Shown here: positions 11,362 through 23,866 of the stretch, one piece after another | Layout of the letters: each line of letters begins with the position of its first letter | Numbering within the stretch: the stretch's first letter is position 1 | Source: Oehlia diaphana | Lineage: Eukaryota > Glomeromycota > Glomeromycetes > Glomerales > Glomeraceae | Direction: 5' to 3' | DNA: 64,000 nt | Assembly: GCA_003833135.1 (NCBI GenBank) | Contig: QZLH01000298.1 | Span: 46,205 to 110,204 of the forward strand | Notes under the pieces: model-generated | The model's database searches: none | Told to the model about the DNA's origin: nothing | Seen by the model: the letters and a program-made list of their open reading frames with translations, nothing else | Position numbers and translations under genes: made by a program

Positions 11362-12342
11362 TTACCATGGGTAAAATTCACAAAATTCATGTTTATAACT
11401 TAAATTAATTTTAAAATACATATAAAAAAAATCTTCAAAAATTGAAAAAGGAGAGATAATAATAACCCAAAACAAGTTTATAACATCGTAAAATCCATTA
11501 TTATTAATTTTATAAAAATCAAATATTTTATAAAATATTCCTAATATTGTTTTAAATTCCCAATAAAAACCATATGAATTAGTTATAATAAGTGTAAGTA
11601 AAAAAATAAATGGTGTAGAAATAATGAATAATATATAAAGAAATTTATTATAATGATTATACCCAATATTAAATGATGTAACTATTGATACATAAGTTGC
11701 TAAAATTAATACGGATACAATTATGTATGGTATAATTATAATAATAAAAATTGGTAAGATGATAATAAAATCTAAAATCTCTGAAATATAAATGATTAAT
11801 GAAAATATTAATTCGCCAAGATATGATTTGGCAGATTGTTTGATTTTTTCAGGATATTTGACATAAAGAAAGTTCCAATATCGTTTAATAAAATGTTTAA
11901 TATCTTTGATTTTTTCCGATAATAAAAAATCTAATAAAATTTCTTCTTTAGGATAACCATTTATATATTTATAAATCGAGCTTACTATTGCAGCGATTAA
12001 AGACAGCGAATGAATTGGATATTCAGGCCTTTGTATAATTGTTATTAATGGATTGATCAATGAAATAAATATTCCATAAATTATGAAATATGTTATAAAG
12101 AATGGAATATATAAAATTATAATTATAGGCGAAAATAATAATAAGTAAATTTTCGTTCTTAAATTATATTCTTTTGTTATAAAAATGAATGAATAAAATT
12201 GATATATAAAAGGTAAATACCAAATTAACGTTATTATTAAATTTATTATCAGACCTAATATATACATGGGCAACAAGTATATTATAAAGTCAAGAAAGAT
12301 TAGAATTGTTAGAAAAATAAATTTTGTGGTTAATAAAATCAT
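11362..12342 (-). CDS. polytopic membrane protein, orphan family member 2
   Basis: Single exon, 326 aa. The open frame extends upstream to 12426, but that extension is A/T-run sequence. The ATG at 12342, just after a run of Lys codons, matches the start of the other three copies. Same plan as the family: two hydrophobic segments at the N-terminus (LTILIFLDFIIYLLPMYILG), PFIYQFYSFIF, LRTKIYLLLFSPI, RPEYPIHSLSLIAAI, several more spans rich in Ile/Leu, and NNNGFYDVIN near the C-terminus, which ends FYPW. It is most like the copy at 44409-45395 (both contain KEYN or KEYD, RPxYPxxSLS and GFYDVI). It lies tail-to-tail with F-box copy A. Function unknown. Confidence 0.75.
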   Translation of the reverse strand: MILLTTKFIFLTILIFLDFIIYLLPMYILGLIINLIITLIWYLPFIYQFYSFIFITKEYNLRTKIYLLLFSPIIIILYIPFFITYFIIYGIFISLINPLITIIQRPEYPIHSLSLIAAIVSSIYKYINGYPKEEILLDFLLSEKIKDIKHFIKRYWNFLYVKYPEKIKQSAKSYLGELIFSLIIYISEILDFIIILPIFIIIIIPYIIVSVLILATYVSIVTSFNIGYNHYNKFLYILFIISTPFIFLLTLIITNSYGFYWEFKTILGIFYKIFDFYKINNNGFYDVINLFWVIIISPFSIFEDFFYMYFKINLSYKHEFCEFYPW

Positions 12343-13859
12343 TTTTTTTTTCTTTAAAAAAAAAATGAAATAAAATAAAAAATAAAAAATAATAGTAAAA
12401 GGGGCATAAGCAGAATTTTTGTACAACTCCGGTTAACGGTTCCATTAAAGCTTTACCGCAGTATGTGAAAATTATTAACCAATCAACTATAATTATTTAA
12501 CATAATTATCGCTTCTTTTCTTAAATTCTAGATTACTACTAGATTCCATATATTTGGTACTTGATATAAAAAAATATTTTTTTGCCAGTGAAATCTTGTA
12601 AACATTCATGCGTAGTAATTTACAAGAATAATTAGCCGCATGAAGGTCGCACAATCGTCGCACAATTTAATTGACTATAAAAATTACCCTTTTGGTATTA
12701 ATAATATATTTTATTGGTACTATGTGAGTCACATGTAAAACCAAGAAGCGTTCTGTTTTTCTTTATTATTTGTTTGTTTGTTGTAAATTTTAGAATTACT
12801 TAAATGTTAATAGAGCACAAATTATCGAATTCAAAGACTGGGATCTAATATAAAGTAAGCGCAGTATTTTTATGCTGATATAAATAAAGTTGACAGCGTT
12901 ACCCAATGTTTATTTATATAATAATCCTAATTTGTTTAATTCTACATCAGTTCTTAATTGAAAATAGATCGACTATTTTTCAATTTAAGAATTAATCTTG
13001 AATAATACTATTATATTTATTGAACATATAAACTGAATATTTAAATGTTAACCTTCAAAAGTTATCAAGCGCTTTATTTTCTTCATCAGGAAGATTTATT
13101 TATACTCTTTTTGTTTAAATTAAAATAGTAATATAATAATAAAGTGATATGTGGTATGACAAATAAAACTTTTTAGATTACATACACAGTAATTTGACAA
13201 GTTTTATGATATGATTGACTGTGCAATATTAATATGGAACTGTTTATGTCCTACTTTTAATAACAGTTATTCAATACCTCCAAAATCTTAGTTCATATTA
13301 AATTTCTATTATATAAATTTTCCAGCATATTCACCGTTTTAATATCGTTTTAAAATGATATTGTAATTATTACATTATCAATATTCATCAATATTAAATT
13401 ATTAATAAAGAATACCTTTTATTGAATAATATTTATATCAATTTTATCATGTGCCAATCTTTCTTATGAAATTGTTTGATTATTTAATGTTCAAGAATCT
13501 AAAATTCATTTTTGAGAGCTAACTTTATCATGCCATCATAAGAACATTCTTTTAATGTAATCTTTTTTTAGAATTTTTATTGATATACTGTATTACTTTG
13601 GCATAATATTCAATTATTTATGTTTATAGTTTTTATATTCTAATTATAATTACAAATTATTCTTATTAATTCTTCTTAGACATGATAAAGAAATTATAAA
13701 AAGGAAATTTGACATTTATAAACTATTAATATCTAAAAATCAGAAACTTTTTAATTGGATCTGTATGAAAATACCATCAATTGATGGGTCATGTGATTTG
13801 TCTACTTATCAACATCTATATCTAAGTTTTGTACTAATTTGATGTGGCTTCACCAATAT
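12343..13859. other. intergenic, no gene seen
   Basis: AT-rich. A short tandem word (tcgcacaat) occurs twice near 12646-12665. No supportable coding frame or RNA gene. Confidence 0.35.
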
Positions 13860-13965
13860 TATGAAATAAGGCTTTGATCTAAATAAATGCTTAGCCATTA
13901 AAAGCAAGTAAAGGCTTTGCTAACAAAATGTAAATAAGGCTTTGCCAACAAAATGAGGCTTATAA
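13860..13965 (+). repeat. short degenerate repeat of aaggctttg words
   Basis: The word aaggctttg or a close variant, followed by ctaacaaaatg or ccaacaaaatg, recurs three to four times between 13868 and 13962. This looks like a small degenerate tandem array or the edge of a dispersed repeat. Confidence 0.4.
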
Positions 13966-15924
13966 AAATTAATAATATTAATCACCACTTTTCTGATCAA
14001 CTTTTAACTTCACCTTACTTTTTCTTCCAAAATATATTTTAAAATAATTAAAAATTTACATGATGTTAAAAAATATAAATAACAGGCATGCATCATCTAA
14101 AACATGGAGTTAAGAAACATATACTGTGTGAATTTTTACAAGAGTTTCTTGGATATACTACTAGTACTATAAAACATATAGTAATTGGTGATGTTTCCAC
14201 ATGTTCTCACAAACCTATGTAATATCCAAATAAATTCATGAACCAAACCAGATATTAAAGAGTCTTATCCTTCAACTCAATCCTAAATATTAAAGATTAT
14301 GATATCAAACACACTGTGAAGTTATCCTAAGCATTCTATTGAGAATTTTTAATAAGTAATACAAAGCATGAAAGAAAATAATATTGAACCATGGATACTT
14401 TTTTAATACTTACTGGAATATGTGATAGAGTCAACATTTTAGTTATGTTAATAGAAGTATTTAAAAGTTAAAAAATTTTATAGATTTCATTTTGCAATTC
14501 ATCAGCACTTATAATAACGTGAGTATTATTTTTTATACAGATGGTGATGGTGTAACTTTATCTGTTAAAAATAATTGGGCTTGCTATTATTATATGAAAG
14601 TTTAATATGGTTGAGTATATTTGAAAAAATGTGTATTGAGTAAAAAATCAAATATAGAAAGTCATTAAAAGTGAATGGGTAAGCTCAGTAAGAATAACTA
14701 TAGTATTATCTTAAAGAGAGCACGCCATTTTTTTTTAATTTCTCATGCTGACAATGAGTCATGAAAAAACTGCAATGTAGGGTCAACATACTGGGATGAA
14801 ATATCTGTTTTAAACCAGTATGGTTATTCAAGGAATCTTGTTATTTGTGTAATTATTTCAGTCATAGGCTAAAGCAATGCTCAAACATCCTCAAAAAATT
14901 TAAAAAGAGGTGTTATTTCATTAAAGTTTTAGGCTCTTGAGAATGCTCAATGAATTTCAGATAATCCAAACCAGCAATTAAACACCTAAATTAAATTCCA
15001 AAGACATGACAATATTTTTTTCCTTCAACCATCAAAACAGAAACTATGGCAATCTGCATAACCCTTATCTTAATTCATTTGAATTACTTTCATAAAGCTA
15101 AAATATTGTTTTAGATAACTTCTTTATTAGTGGCATATACTAGTAAGAAAACTTTAAATAATATTGAGGTTTATGTACATATAATCATAAATCAAATAAA
15201 TTAATTTTGTACTGTCATATTATCACAGAAAAGATCATCATGACTGTCCATACATGTGTGGAGGATAAGTGAGACATTAGTTGGAGGAGGTTAAGGATTT
15301 GTTGAAAAAGAGGAATGAAACATTTAGAGAGTTGAAATAATGAAAGGTCCCTCACATACTGTAAATAAAATTATCATGTTTCATACCTTGATTTTAATAA
15401 GATATTCTCATTATAATGTATTTGCTAAATCAACTCTCTTATTCTTCTATTTTATGACAATTTCATCTTCACCTCAATAATCCAAATAGATCATTTTCAG
15501 TTACCCCCTACATCATTACTTTAGTTCACATCATTGTAATATCAATCACTCTATCTTTTATAATTTATATTCTTTCACAAAAAAAAAATCTTTGGTTTCT
15601 CTAATTAGTCTATCATAATAATAGTTTCATACTGATCAAGGTTATCATTAATCTTATAAAATTCTTAATTATATCTACATTGTCAAATAATCTCAACATA
15701 ACACTTACATTCAGTTATTTTCTCAAACCTTTTTTATCAAATATATCTTCCAATACATGTTATATATTATATTAAATATGGTATTTGTAATGCTGAATTA
15801 TTTGTCCTTGACTTGATCAACAAAATAATTTACAGAATTTTGTTAAATTAAGATTTTTTAAAACTATAAGTTTTGAATTCCTATACCATTCTTTTCATAA
15901 ACTAATTAGAGGTACATGTAGACA
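13966..15924. other. gene-poor DNA with likely transposon remains
   Basis: No frame longer than about 60 codons is convincing. Composition is more mixed than in the AT-only spacers, in keeping with decayed transposon sequence leading into the integrase relic at 15925. No terminal repeats recognised. Confidence 0.3.
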
Positions 15925-16110
15925 GAATTAAAGTTGCCTAGTAATCCTACTGTTATTAGACTGGAAGATCAACAAGTTAAAGACTTCCAAGAACAGTTTT
16001 ACCAAAGGATTCAGATGTTGATTGGACCTTTGGAAGATGATCATCAGTTAGCTAGAGAAAATGTGCATGTTAGTCAACTGAAACAAAAGCAACAGTACGA
16101 TGCTCAAGAC
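15925..16110 (+). pseudogene. Ty3/gypsy-type integrase C-terminal relic
   Basis: The frame beginning upstream of 15934 reads LPSNPTVIRLEDQQVKDF, then RIQMLIGPLEDDHQLAREN and VSQLKQKQQYDAQ. The pattern A-R-x-N-x6-Q-x-K-Q-K-x2-YD is typical of the end of the catalytic region of gypsy-class integrases (family knowledge). After about 60 codons the frame runs into hydrophobic AT-rich nonsense and stops at 16255-16257. No protease, reverse transcriptase or LTR is visible next to it, so this is a small decayed fragment. Confidence 0.5.
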
Positions 16111-17364
16111 ATTCTAGAAATGCTTTTATTTTTGATAATATTGTTTCTTTCTACTTTACATTTGTTTTTAATAATATCATTAGAAATGATATTATCATTA
16201 CTTTCTTCAATAATTTCATTTTTGTTTACTTTATGTATAAGCCTACCTTTATATTAAGCCTTATACTTGCTTCTCTTTCACTGATGAAAGCACAAAAATT
16301 GCAGATATGGAACTCTCTTGTTTCTTCAGAAATACTGATCTCATCTGGTATGAACCCACTGAAGTTACTTTGTTGTGTTATATCTGTCAGTAGATGTAAA
16401 GGTTGTGACCCTTCTATTCACTTATTATATTATAGTGTTTAAAATCTAAAGATGAAAGAGATATGCTATATTTGTGATAGATAGATTTATTAAGAGTTGA
16501 TAGATTTTAATTTTATTAGCCTTTAAATATTACTCTTCCTCCTAAATGCAAACTTTTATGAAAATAACAAACCTAAGGAAAAACTCTTTCTGCTTTTTCA
16601 GGAGAAGGAAAATGTAAAACATCCCTGAACTACTATTACACTTATCTGTTTCATTCAGGAAAATGCATTTACAAATACTTTCCCTATTGACATTGATGGT
16701 AGTAAGCTGGTTGGCCATCTCAAAAGAGACACCAAGATGGAAAAACAAATTGATTTCACTGACTCAAACTACTAAGTTCAATAAATTTCAGAAATAGTTT
16801 TACTTTATACTTTGTTATTGTTAACTTACTTTAGTTACTAAAAGCAATGATTAACAAAAGGAATAACAATAAGTCTCAAGTAAGAAACCCTTTTACCTAT
16901 GAAATCCATAAAAGCAGTTATTATATCCAAACAAAATTATATTGAGTAAGCACAACCTTAGTCAAAGAAGATACTTTTCACTTGTTTATAAGAACCTTTA
17001 TGAAAAACTCTTACAAAAGAGGTGTCAGAGTAGCGTCAGAATTATTTCTCCAGAATAAAGAGCTTTACCAAGAGTGGCTAACTTGGTTACATCCATATCA
17101 TATTAACTTTTTTAGGGCTTATAATTAATTTTATTGAAATTTTTCATAAAATTTAACCAAATTTATATAAAATTGCAAATCAAATAAGAACAGATAATTC
17201 CATGTATGATCATTGGTGGCCAATTAAATCATGCTGAAATGACCATAAAGAGATATTAAAAGTGGTTTCAAATACTCTGGTATATTTATAATTAAAATAT
17301 AGTATTTAGACAAGGCACTTGCTAATATTATTAATAATATGCATATTAGTCAGGATAATAACTT
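16111..17364. other. gene-poor DNA, no gene seen
   Basis: AT-rich with mixed-composition patches. Short open frames at 16233-16442 (+) and 16542-16748 (-) show no recognisable content. Probably decayed transposon sequence. Confidence 0.3.
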
Positions 17365-17463
17365 CATACTGAACTGAGAGAATGGTATGAAAAATTATGG
17401 AAAGATTTTCAAGTTCTTGAAAGGAATTATATGTTAGATTTAGAATATTTGATCAATCTGTAG
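17365..17463 (+). pseudogene. short coding-like relic, possibly from a transposase
   Basis: A 33-codon piece reads TELREWYEKLWKDFQVLERN then YMLDLEYLINL and stops at 17461-17463. Its Trp, Glu and Lys pattern resembles the region before the zinc finger in MULE-type transposase relics common in this lineage. That is a memory-based likeness and weak. No start codon or partner exon is seen. Confidence 0.25.
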
Positions 17464-18945
17464 TAACTCTTCTTGTAAGTTCATTTACTAAAAGCCCTTA
17501 TATTTATTACCAATGGTAATTGTCCAAAGTTCATAAGTTGATCTCCACTAATAATGATGCAAATGGAAAATTAAACTTATTATAATGTTATTTGATGTGT
17601 TACCTATACCACATAAATAACATCAACCTAAATTAAATTGTACAATTGTTACCTTGTAGAAAAGTTTATAATACTATACTGGAATATTACTTGATAATTA
17701 TTAATTGTAAGAACATTCTGAGATGATAAATATTGGAAAATTAGTGAATATAATTAGCAGAAAATTAAAATTATTACATTATTATACAAAGGTCTGGATA
17801 ATTTTGTATTGAAAAAAAAAATAATATAGAAAGACCAACCAAAAAGGTAGCAAATAGAGCTACCAGGACCATTTCTATATTAATAATTTACAATTGAGTA
17901 TAAAAAATAAAAAAGTACTTAAACATTCAATCACTAAACAATTGATTGCAAAGAATTCAAATATATATATGTAGAGTAATAAAAGGAAATCCTGCAGAAT
18001 GGAAATGATAAGCTTATTGATAATAATGTGGAATATTATTCATCTGGTCATAAACTACTATTATTAACACTCAGGCTAGTCCATCAAAGATTCAGGAATG
18101 GAAGAGTAAACTGGAGGTGAAAAGATATTATAACAATCTCTTTAAGAAGGTGAAAGTTGGTCAACCTAGAACATATATGTTGCTGATAATTGAAAAGTCC
18201 CTTATATGTATGGATTATATATTCATCTCACTGAATAATCTGAAAAAAGAATAAAATTGAATGATCTTTGCCAGTAAACTAACATTAAGAAGGAGAAATA
18301 GCAAAACATTAATTTATTTACCAAAGAATTAAAATATATATCACAAATATTTAGAAATATCAGTGTTAGAATACCCTCAAATTTCCTTTAATCTTAATAA
18401 ATGGATATCAAAATCAAATTTGATTTTTAGCTTATGGATTAGTGAAATTAGAAATTTAAAAATTATGCTTTAATTTTATTATTCTAAGAGACTTTGTTGG
18501 CTCAGATTTCATTTAACTCACAACAAAAATTAATAATTATCATTATAACCTCCCAACAGTAATAAGGTTGTGGCTAAACTCATTTAGAATTTGACAAAAG
18601 TCTAAACCTTTGTTTGAACTGTTTAAACTATTGACAAAACATTTCAACATTGTCTAAACTCAATAATTGTCTAAACTTTTCTACATATCTATTACTATAA
18701 TTTTAATATAGTTTTAACAGTTATTATACTTTTAATTATTATTGAATAATGTAATTTAATATAATTAAAATCAATATTTTTTGCTGAAATATTCTATTAT
18801 TCGAAGTTAAAATTGGTTTTATGTTTATGGCCTACACTCAATATGGAAATGGAATTGTCTTTATTTTTGCTACTTTTTTTACACCATTTTTACAATATGC
18901 TATTTCATTTTACAAAATGTCAAATGAAGAATTAAAGTTGGAAGC
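17464..18945. other. gene-poor DNA, no gene seen
   Basis: AT-rich, with tandem-like phrases built on gtctaaact (18600-18680). No supportable gene. Confidence 0.3.
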
Positions 18946-19330
18946 CTACAAATTGTCCACATTTGCAATGGTTCAATCGGCATTATAATGGAATTTCATA
19001 ATGAAGAACTTATTGAGGTAGTATTTCCAACCAAAACCGGTATATGCTATGTAATTATTAAAAATACAACTGATAAATTTAATTACAATGGAAAACCAGC
19101 TTCAAGACATCAATTTCCTATTCAGAATACTTTTGCTTTAACAGTACATAAAACTCAAGGGCTAATCCTATCAGATGTTACAGTGCCATTAGACTCACAA
19201 ATGTTTGCAGATGGACAAGCATCAGCCATGCCAAAACTTGGGATTCTTTAACTTTAACTGCTATTTATTATGACTCAATTAAAACAAATGAAGATGTAGT
19301 CGTCTGCAAGATAAATATGATAGATTAATT
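18946..19330 (+). pseudogene. PIF1-like helicase C-terminal fragment, frameshifted (Helitron-type relic)
   Basis: In frame with the ATG at 18988, and upstream of it, the sequence reads HICNGSIGIIMEFHNEELIE, then KPASRHQFPI, NTFALTVHKTQGLILSDVTV and LDSQMFADGQA. These are the last conserved blocks of PIF1-family SF1B helicases, including the TVHKTQG motif. After 19220 the frame changes: KTWDSLTLTAIYYDSIKTNE continues in the +1 frame, so a base was lost or gained near 19225-19235. The Walker motifs of the helicase are absent upstream. PIF1-like helicases of this kind are usually carried by Helitron transposons in fungi. This is a 5'-truncated, frameshifted fragment. Confidence 0.7.
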
Positions 19331-20669
19331 TCATCTTTTGGTTTTAACTATTTAACATTATTTTAAACTTTATTTTTTGTAATACAAATTTTCACAACTT
19401 TTTAATAACAATAGATTTTAATATTTAAATACAAATTTAAGGATTGTCAAATTAAAATAATTCATTTTAAATAAAACTGTTTAAAGCTTCCCATTATGTT
19501 TAACATTTACTTGTTTTTATTTAAACTTATATAATACAATGAATTATAATTTTATATGAAGAGTTTTCCATAAGTTTGAGTCCAATCAACCTAATATTTT
19601 AGAATTACATACCTTTTTATACTTTTTAATATTTAATAATAAAAATTTATTATTAATTCATAATTAATATTGTTTACCCTTAAACAATAATTTATTGACT
19701 AATATAAATAAAATACCTTGTTTTACTGGATTCTACTATTCTGAATATTCAATATATATCTAATAAGGATGATCCAAATGATAAGTATTTTTAGTTAATA
19801 ATTGTTATAATAATCATTTTAATTTTAAATTATATTAATTATATTAATACTTTTTAGTTTATTTAATATCAAGCCCAAGTCCTCTGAAATATACTCTAAC
19901 AATTTATACTGTAAATATATATATGTTACACATAAAAATATATAATTACTTCAACTTTATCAATTAATGTTTTTAAAATATGAAATAAGAATAGTTAAAG
20001 AGCTAAGAAACATAATGCAATGCCTACCTTGGTTTGTATTGAATGAAGTTGTCAAAGATGAACTAATAAGTGATGATTTGAAGTTAACAATCTACCGATA
20101 TGAATGGTTCCAGAATTGGTCAAGTTTATTTGTCCTTATTAAATCCAATCTTATTAAATCAATGTATTAAGTTAATTTCATTTCATATGTGATAGAATTA
20201 GTTTTTCAATATCCGATTGATTTGTTCATATTTTGTGACTTTATGAAGCATAAAGTGCAAATATCAGTTTCTTATCTAAAATCCAATGAATTAAGTATTT
20301 ACTATATAGACCTTATAAAATTATACAATTATTTTTGAGAATAATAAAATTTATAGTATTAATAGAATATTTATGTATGCATTTTGTATATTTAGCTATT
20401 TGTATATATTGTATGTATAATAAAAAACTATCAATTGCAATAATAATTAAAGTCTCATTATCATAAATATAGTATATGCAATAAAATCGATTAAAATTTA
20501 AAAGCTAGATTTAACAACTTAATTATATTTTCCAAATTTAAAAGTGTAAATTCCTTGTAGTTTAAGGATATTTAAAAATTATTATAAAAATGTATTATAA
20601 GTTTATTTAATTTAAAAGTAATTTATACATATAAATAAAAGATATATATATTTAAGAATTTTTCTAACT
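19331..20669. other. AT-rich intergenic DNA with one short frame
   Basis: An ATG frame at 19967-20170 (67 codons, contains NIMQCLPWFVLNEVVKDEL) has mixed composition but no recognisable family and no neighbours in phase. It is not called as a gene. The rest is A/T-rich. Confidence 0.3.
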
Positions 20670-20786
20670 ATCACCGGGGTGATGATCACCGGTGACTGAA
20701 ATTATGACAATCGACCAGCATCAAACAAATATAGTGCCGGTAAAAATTGATAATTCTGGCCAACGGTGATGATCGCCCCCGGTGAT
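20670..20786. mobile_element. MITE-like element with imperfect terminal inverted repeats
   Basis: The ends are inverted copies: atcaccgggg at 20670-20679 is matched by its complement at 20777-20786, and the similarity continues inward for about 23 bp with few mismatches. The element is GC-richer than its surroundings, 117 bp long and has no coding capacity. It sits about 160 bp beyond the stop codon of the minus-strand kinase gene. No clear target-site duplication is visible. Confidence 0.55.
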
Positions 20787-20943
20787 TTGAAGTAAAAACC
20801 TATATTGAAAAGTAAGAAAAAATACGCCAAAAAATGTAATGCTGTCGGTACTTCATATTTTAATTTAAGTTATTCGATTTTAATATGTTTTCCTATATAG
20901 ATTAGAAACAATAGGATTAAAACATTATGTATTATAATTAATA

Positions 20944-23460
20944 TTAATTAAATTCCATACCATCATTGTTTAGATCATTTCGAACTTCAATTTCTAATTC
21001 TTCAATATTACGCTTTTTTGAAGAATTTACAGTTGAAATCAATTGATTTAATGGTCTGTAAATCGCATTTGAGTGATAAATATTGGAAGAGCTTTGAAAC
21101 GATAAACTAAAATTTAATATAAATAAATTAATTAAACTTAAATATCATTTTTGTAATATCACAAATAAATATCAAAAAATACCATTGATTTTTATTTACT
21201 ATATCAAACCCATATTCCTTTGAAATGTATTCTTGAATTAAATAGAAAGTTAAATCAATTTAATAATTCTTATGATTACTATCAATATACTGTATTATAT
21301 TATTATTTATGGTACATACCTTGTTTAATGTAAAATGAAATTCTTGAAGATGAATTGATGGATTCTGATTCAGGAATTAGAGATAGTGATTTACTAGCAT
21401 AAATTATAATTGATTAATACTTTATTCACTTATTTAGCATTTTTTTTAATTAAATTACCTTTGAATAATATCATTTATATCGAGACAGTGTTCTTCTGTT
21501 ATGTATTCTAAATAATTATTTGTTAAAATAAAGTTTATAAAATTTATAATTTGAAATATTAAAAGTAATCTGTTGTGTACTGTACCACGTTTCATATTAT
21601 TCAATGATAAATTCGTAGTGGAAATTAAAGAGGCTAACGATCTACTTGTAAAAATCGCTCCTGAATGAGGTTTTTTACTAAATTCTGGACCAAGTTCTTT
21701 CATTTGTATTAATTCTACTCTTTTACTTTCAGCTAATTTAAATTGGTTTGAAAGCTTATTTTTATACAAATTATAAGAAATTTCAATAATTTGATTTATA
21801 GAAGGTCTTTTCAATGGGTCAGAATTCCAACATTCTTTCATTAAATTAGCAAAACATTCAGGTGTATCATTTGTAATTTCAGGTCGTTTACCATCAATAA
21901 TTTCATAAATAAGCTTAGTATCATGTTCAACGTCATTAAAAGGTTTACAGCCTGTTGTTAATTCCCACATAATCATACCTAAACTATAAATATCAGATTC
22001 TTTTGAAAATTTAGCACCATTAAATATTTCTGGTGCAATATAAGGTATTACTCCATATATTTCGTTATTTAATAAAGTGCTATTCGCAGGTTGCGATAAA
22101 CCTAAATCACCGATTAACCATGCTTGATATGTTGTTAATAATATATTTCCACTATGAAGGTCCCGATGGATAAATTTTTTATTGTGAATGACATTAAGTC
22201 TAGAAAAAAAGCGGGTTAGTGTTAATCTTATTTATAATAATATTATTTAATATTTGTAATTACCCTTCCGTAATTTTCCACAAAATATATAATTTTTCGC
22301 TCCATGAAATATTCGTAAAATTCTTTTGCAAATAATTATGTAAATTACCGCCATTTGCATATTCCATTATTAACATGTAATCTTTTGTTTCAGGATCTCG
22401 CGTAACACCATGAATTTTTGTAATATATGGGCCATAACACTGAACAAGTGATTTCACCTAGAATAATAATGAATAATTCATAAGGACTCTTAAAAATATA
22501 ATATTATTAATTAAATGTACTTACTTCATTTATAAAATAGGTGCTTATATCTTGCGAGTTAAATAATCTTTTTACGGCAACAATTTTATCTAACAAAATC
22601 GCTGAATAAATAATACCATATCCTCCTTCCGCTATTTTCGCTAAATTTTTGATTTGAAAATATGGAATCCACTTAATTTGTGTATTAAAAAAACTTGCAA
22701 GTTTATTATGAATGAAATCATATACTTCTGAAGGTTTAAAATTTAGACTATGAAGATCAATATAATTGGCAATTTGATGATAATTATTAGTATTAATTTT
22801 TGTAACTTCAAGAAATTCTTCCATATTAATGATATCGTCATTAAATTTAAACGTAATAGATGATTCTCTTCCACATTCCCTACATCGAGATTTGCTTGTA
22901 ATTCCAAATATTATATTTGTTGTTAAGCAATAGCTACATCCAATATAAATTATAAGACAGTTTTGACACCATTTTTGACTATGAGGTATGAATTCTAGGA
23001 GTTTATCACAAACTCTACATTGATAACAAGTATCCCACCAAGATAAACAAAGAATTGAAATGGTCTTATTAGTTAAAGTTGATTTAATCCATCCAGAGAA
23101 TAATTTTCTTTTACTTAATGCGTTCCATAACTCTTGTTTGCAAATGAATTGTTCACATAACAATTTACAGTATGTACGTTCAAAATCATGATTATAAACA
23201 AAATAATAATCATTAAGTGAGGCTATTTTCTTGCAGAATTCAATGCATAGAACATGAGTATCTGTTCTCATATCTACATCTATCGTATTTTTTATATATA
23301 AAAACAAGCAAGAATCGCAATATTTTTTACCACTTAATATTGCAAGTCTGTTTTTACAGTATAAACAATCATCTCTCCTATCATCGAAAGGGAAAAATAA
23401 AATAGGTACAGGACTAGAATTTAAATTTAGACCAAAAATATTTGCGCTAATTGACTCCAT
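20944..23460 (-). CDS. TKL-like protein kinase with zinc-ribbon leader, seven exons
   Basis: Exons (minus): 22525-23460, 22264-22457, 21586-22199, 21459-21507, 21320-21393, 21183-21231, 20944-21106. All phases agree; 692 aa. The N-terminal 270 residues carry paired CxxC motifs (CLYCKN, YCDSC, CYQCRVC, WCQNC, CSYC, CRECG), a zinc-ribbon-like leader. The kinase domain is complete: AEGGYGIIYSAI (P-loop, about residue 277), VAVKRL (ATP-anchoring Lys), IHRDLHSGN (catalytic loop), GDLG in place of DFG, YIAPE, SDIYSLG and KRPSI. The tail is built from two homologous 49-nt exons encoding EYITEEHCLDI and EYISKEYGFDI, and ends with STVNSSKKRNIEELEIEVRN, a tail I recall from many Rhizophagus kinases. 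The family is massively expanded there; substrates are unknown. Expected cytosolic or nuclear. Confidence 0.85.
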
Positions 23461-23666
23461 GAAATAAAGTTATTAATGAATTTGAAACTGTAAAAATCAT
23501 ACTGTATATTTATATATAATTATTCGGTGTTACACTTATTTCAGTATATTTCTTTTTTTTCTAACCTAAATTTTAGAAATTCCTGATACATTCTGATACA
23601 CAAGCAGTGCATTTACCTTAATTTGGTAATTCTGAATAAAGGTTTCCCGTAAATATGTGGCTGGCG

Positions 23667-23780
23667 GCAAATGTATCGTTCTTATACGTGTACGACATAC
23701 TATCTTATACGACCTATATTGTGTGACATACACGTCGTATAAGAACATAGCACCTGATCGTATAAGAACGATACATTTGC
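23667..23780. repeat. nested palindromic (foldback) sequence
   Basis: A 22-bp perfect inverted repeat (23667-23688 against 23759-23780) encloses further inverted cttatacgac / gtcgtataag words, so most of the 114 bp can fold on itself. It lies about 210 bp upstream of the kinase start. Open frames on both strands here are by-products of the palindrome. Confidence 0.75.
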
Positions 23781-23866
23781 GGCTTGGCGTCATCATATAT
23801 TATGTGATATTGCCAAATTTGTATTACAGCCCTAGCCAAAATGATCGACATAGTTTCTTCAACTAG

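Noticed and set aside
16233..16748. Short frames downstream of the integrase relic
   Set aside because: No similarity to retrotransposon proteins that I can see; likely chance.
21455..21586. Kinase ending at the stop at 21455-21457 in exon 3 read-through
   Set aside because: Splicing at 21586 joins four more exons in phase and yields a tail typical of the family, whereas the read-through sequence is AT-rich intron translation.
23566..23866. Two overlapping open frames on opposite strands
   Set aside because: They fall in the palindromic element, and the two translations are near copies of each other because the DNA is self-complementary.
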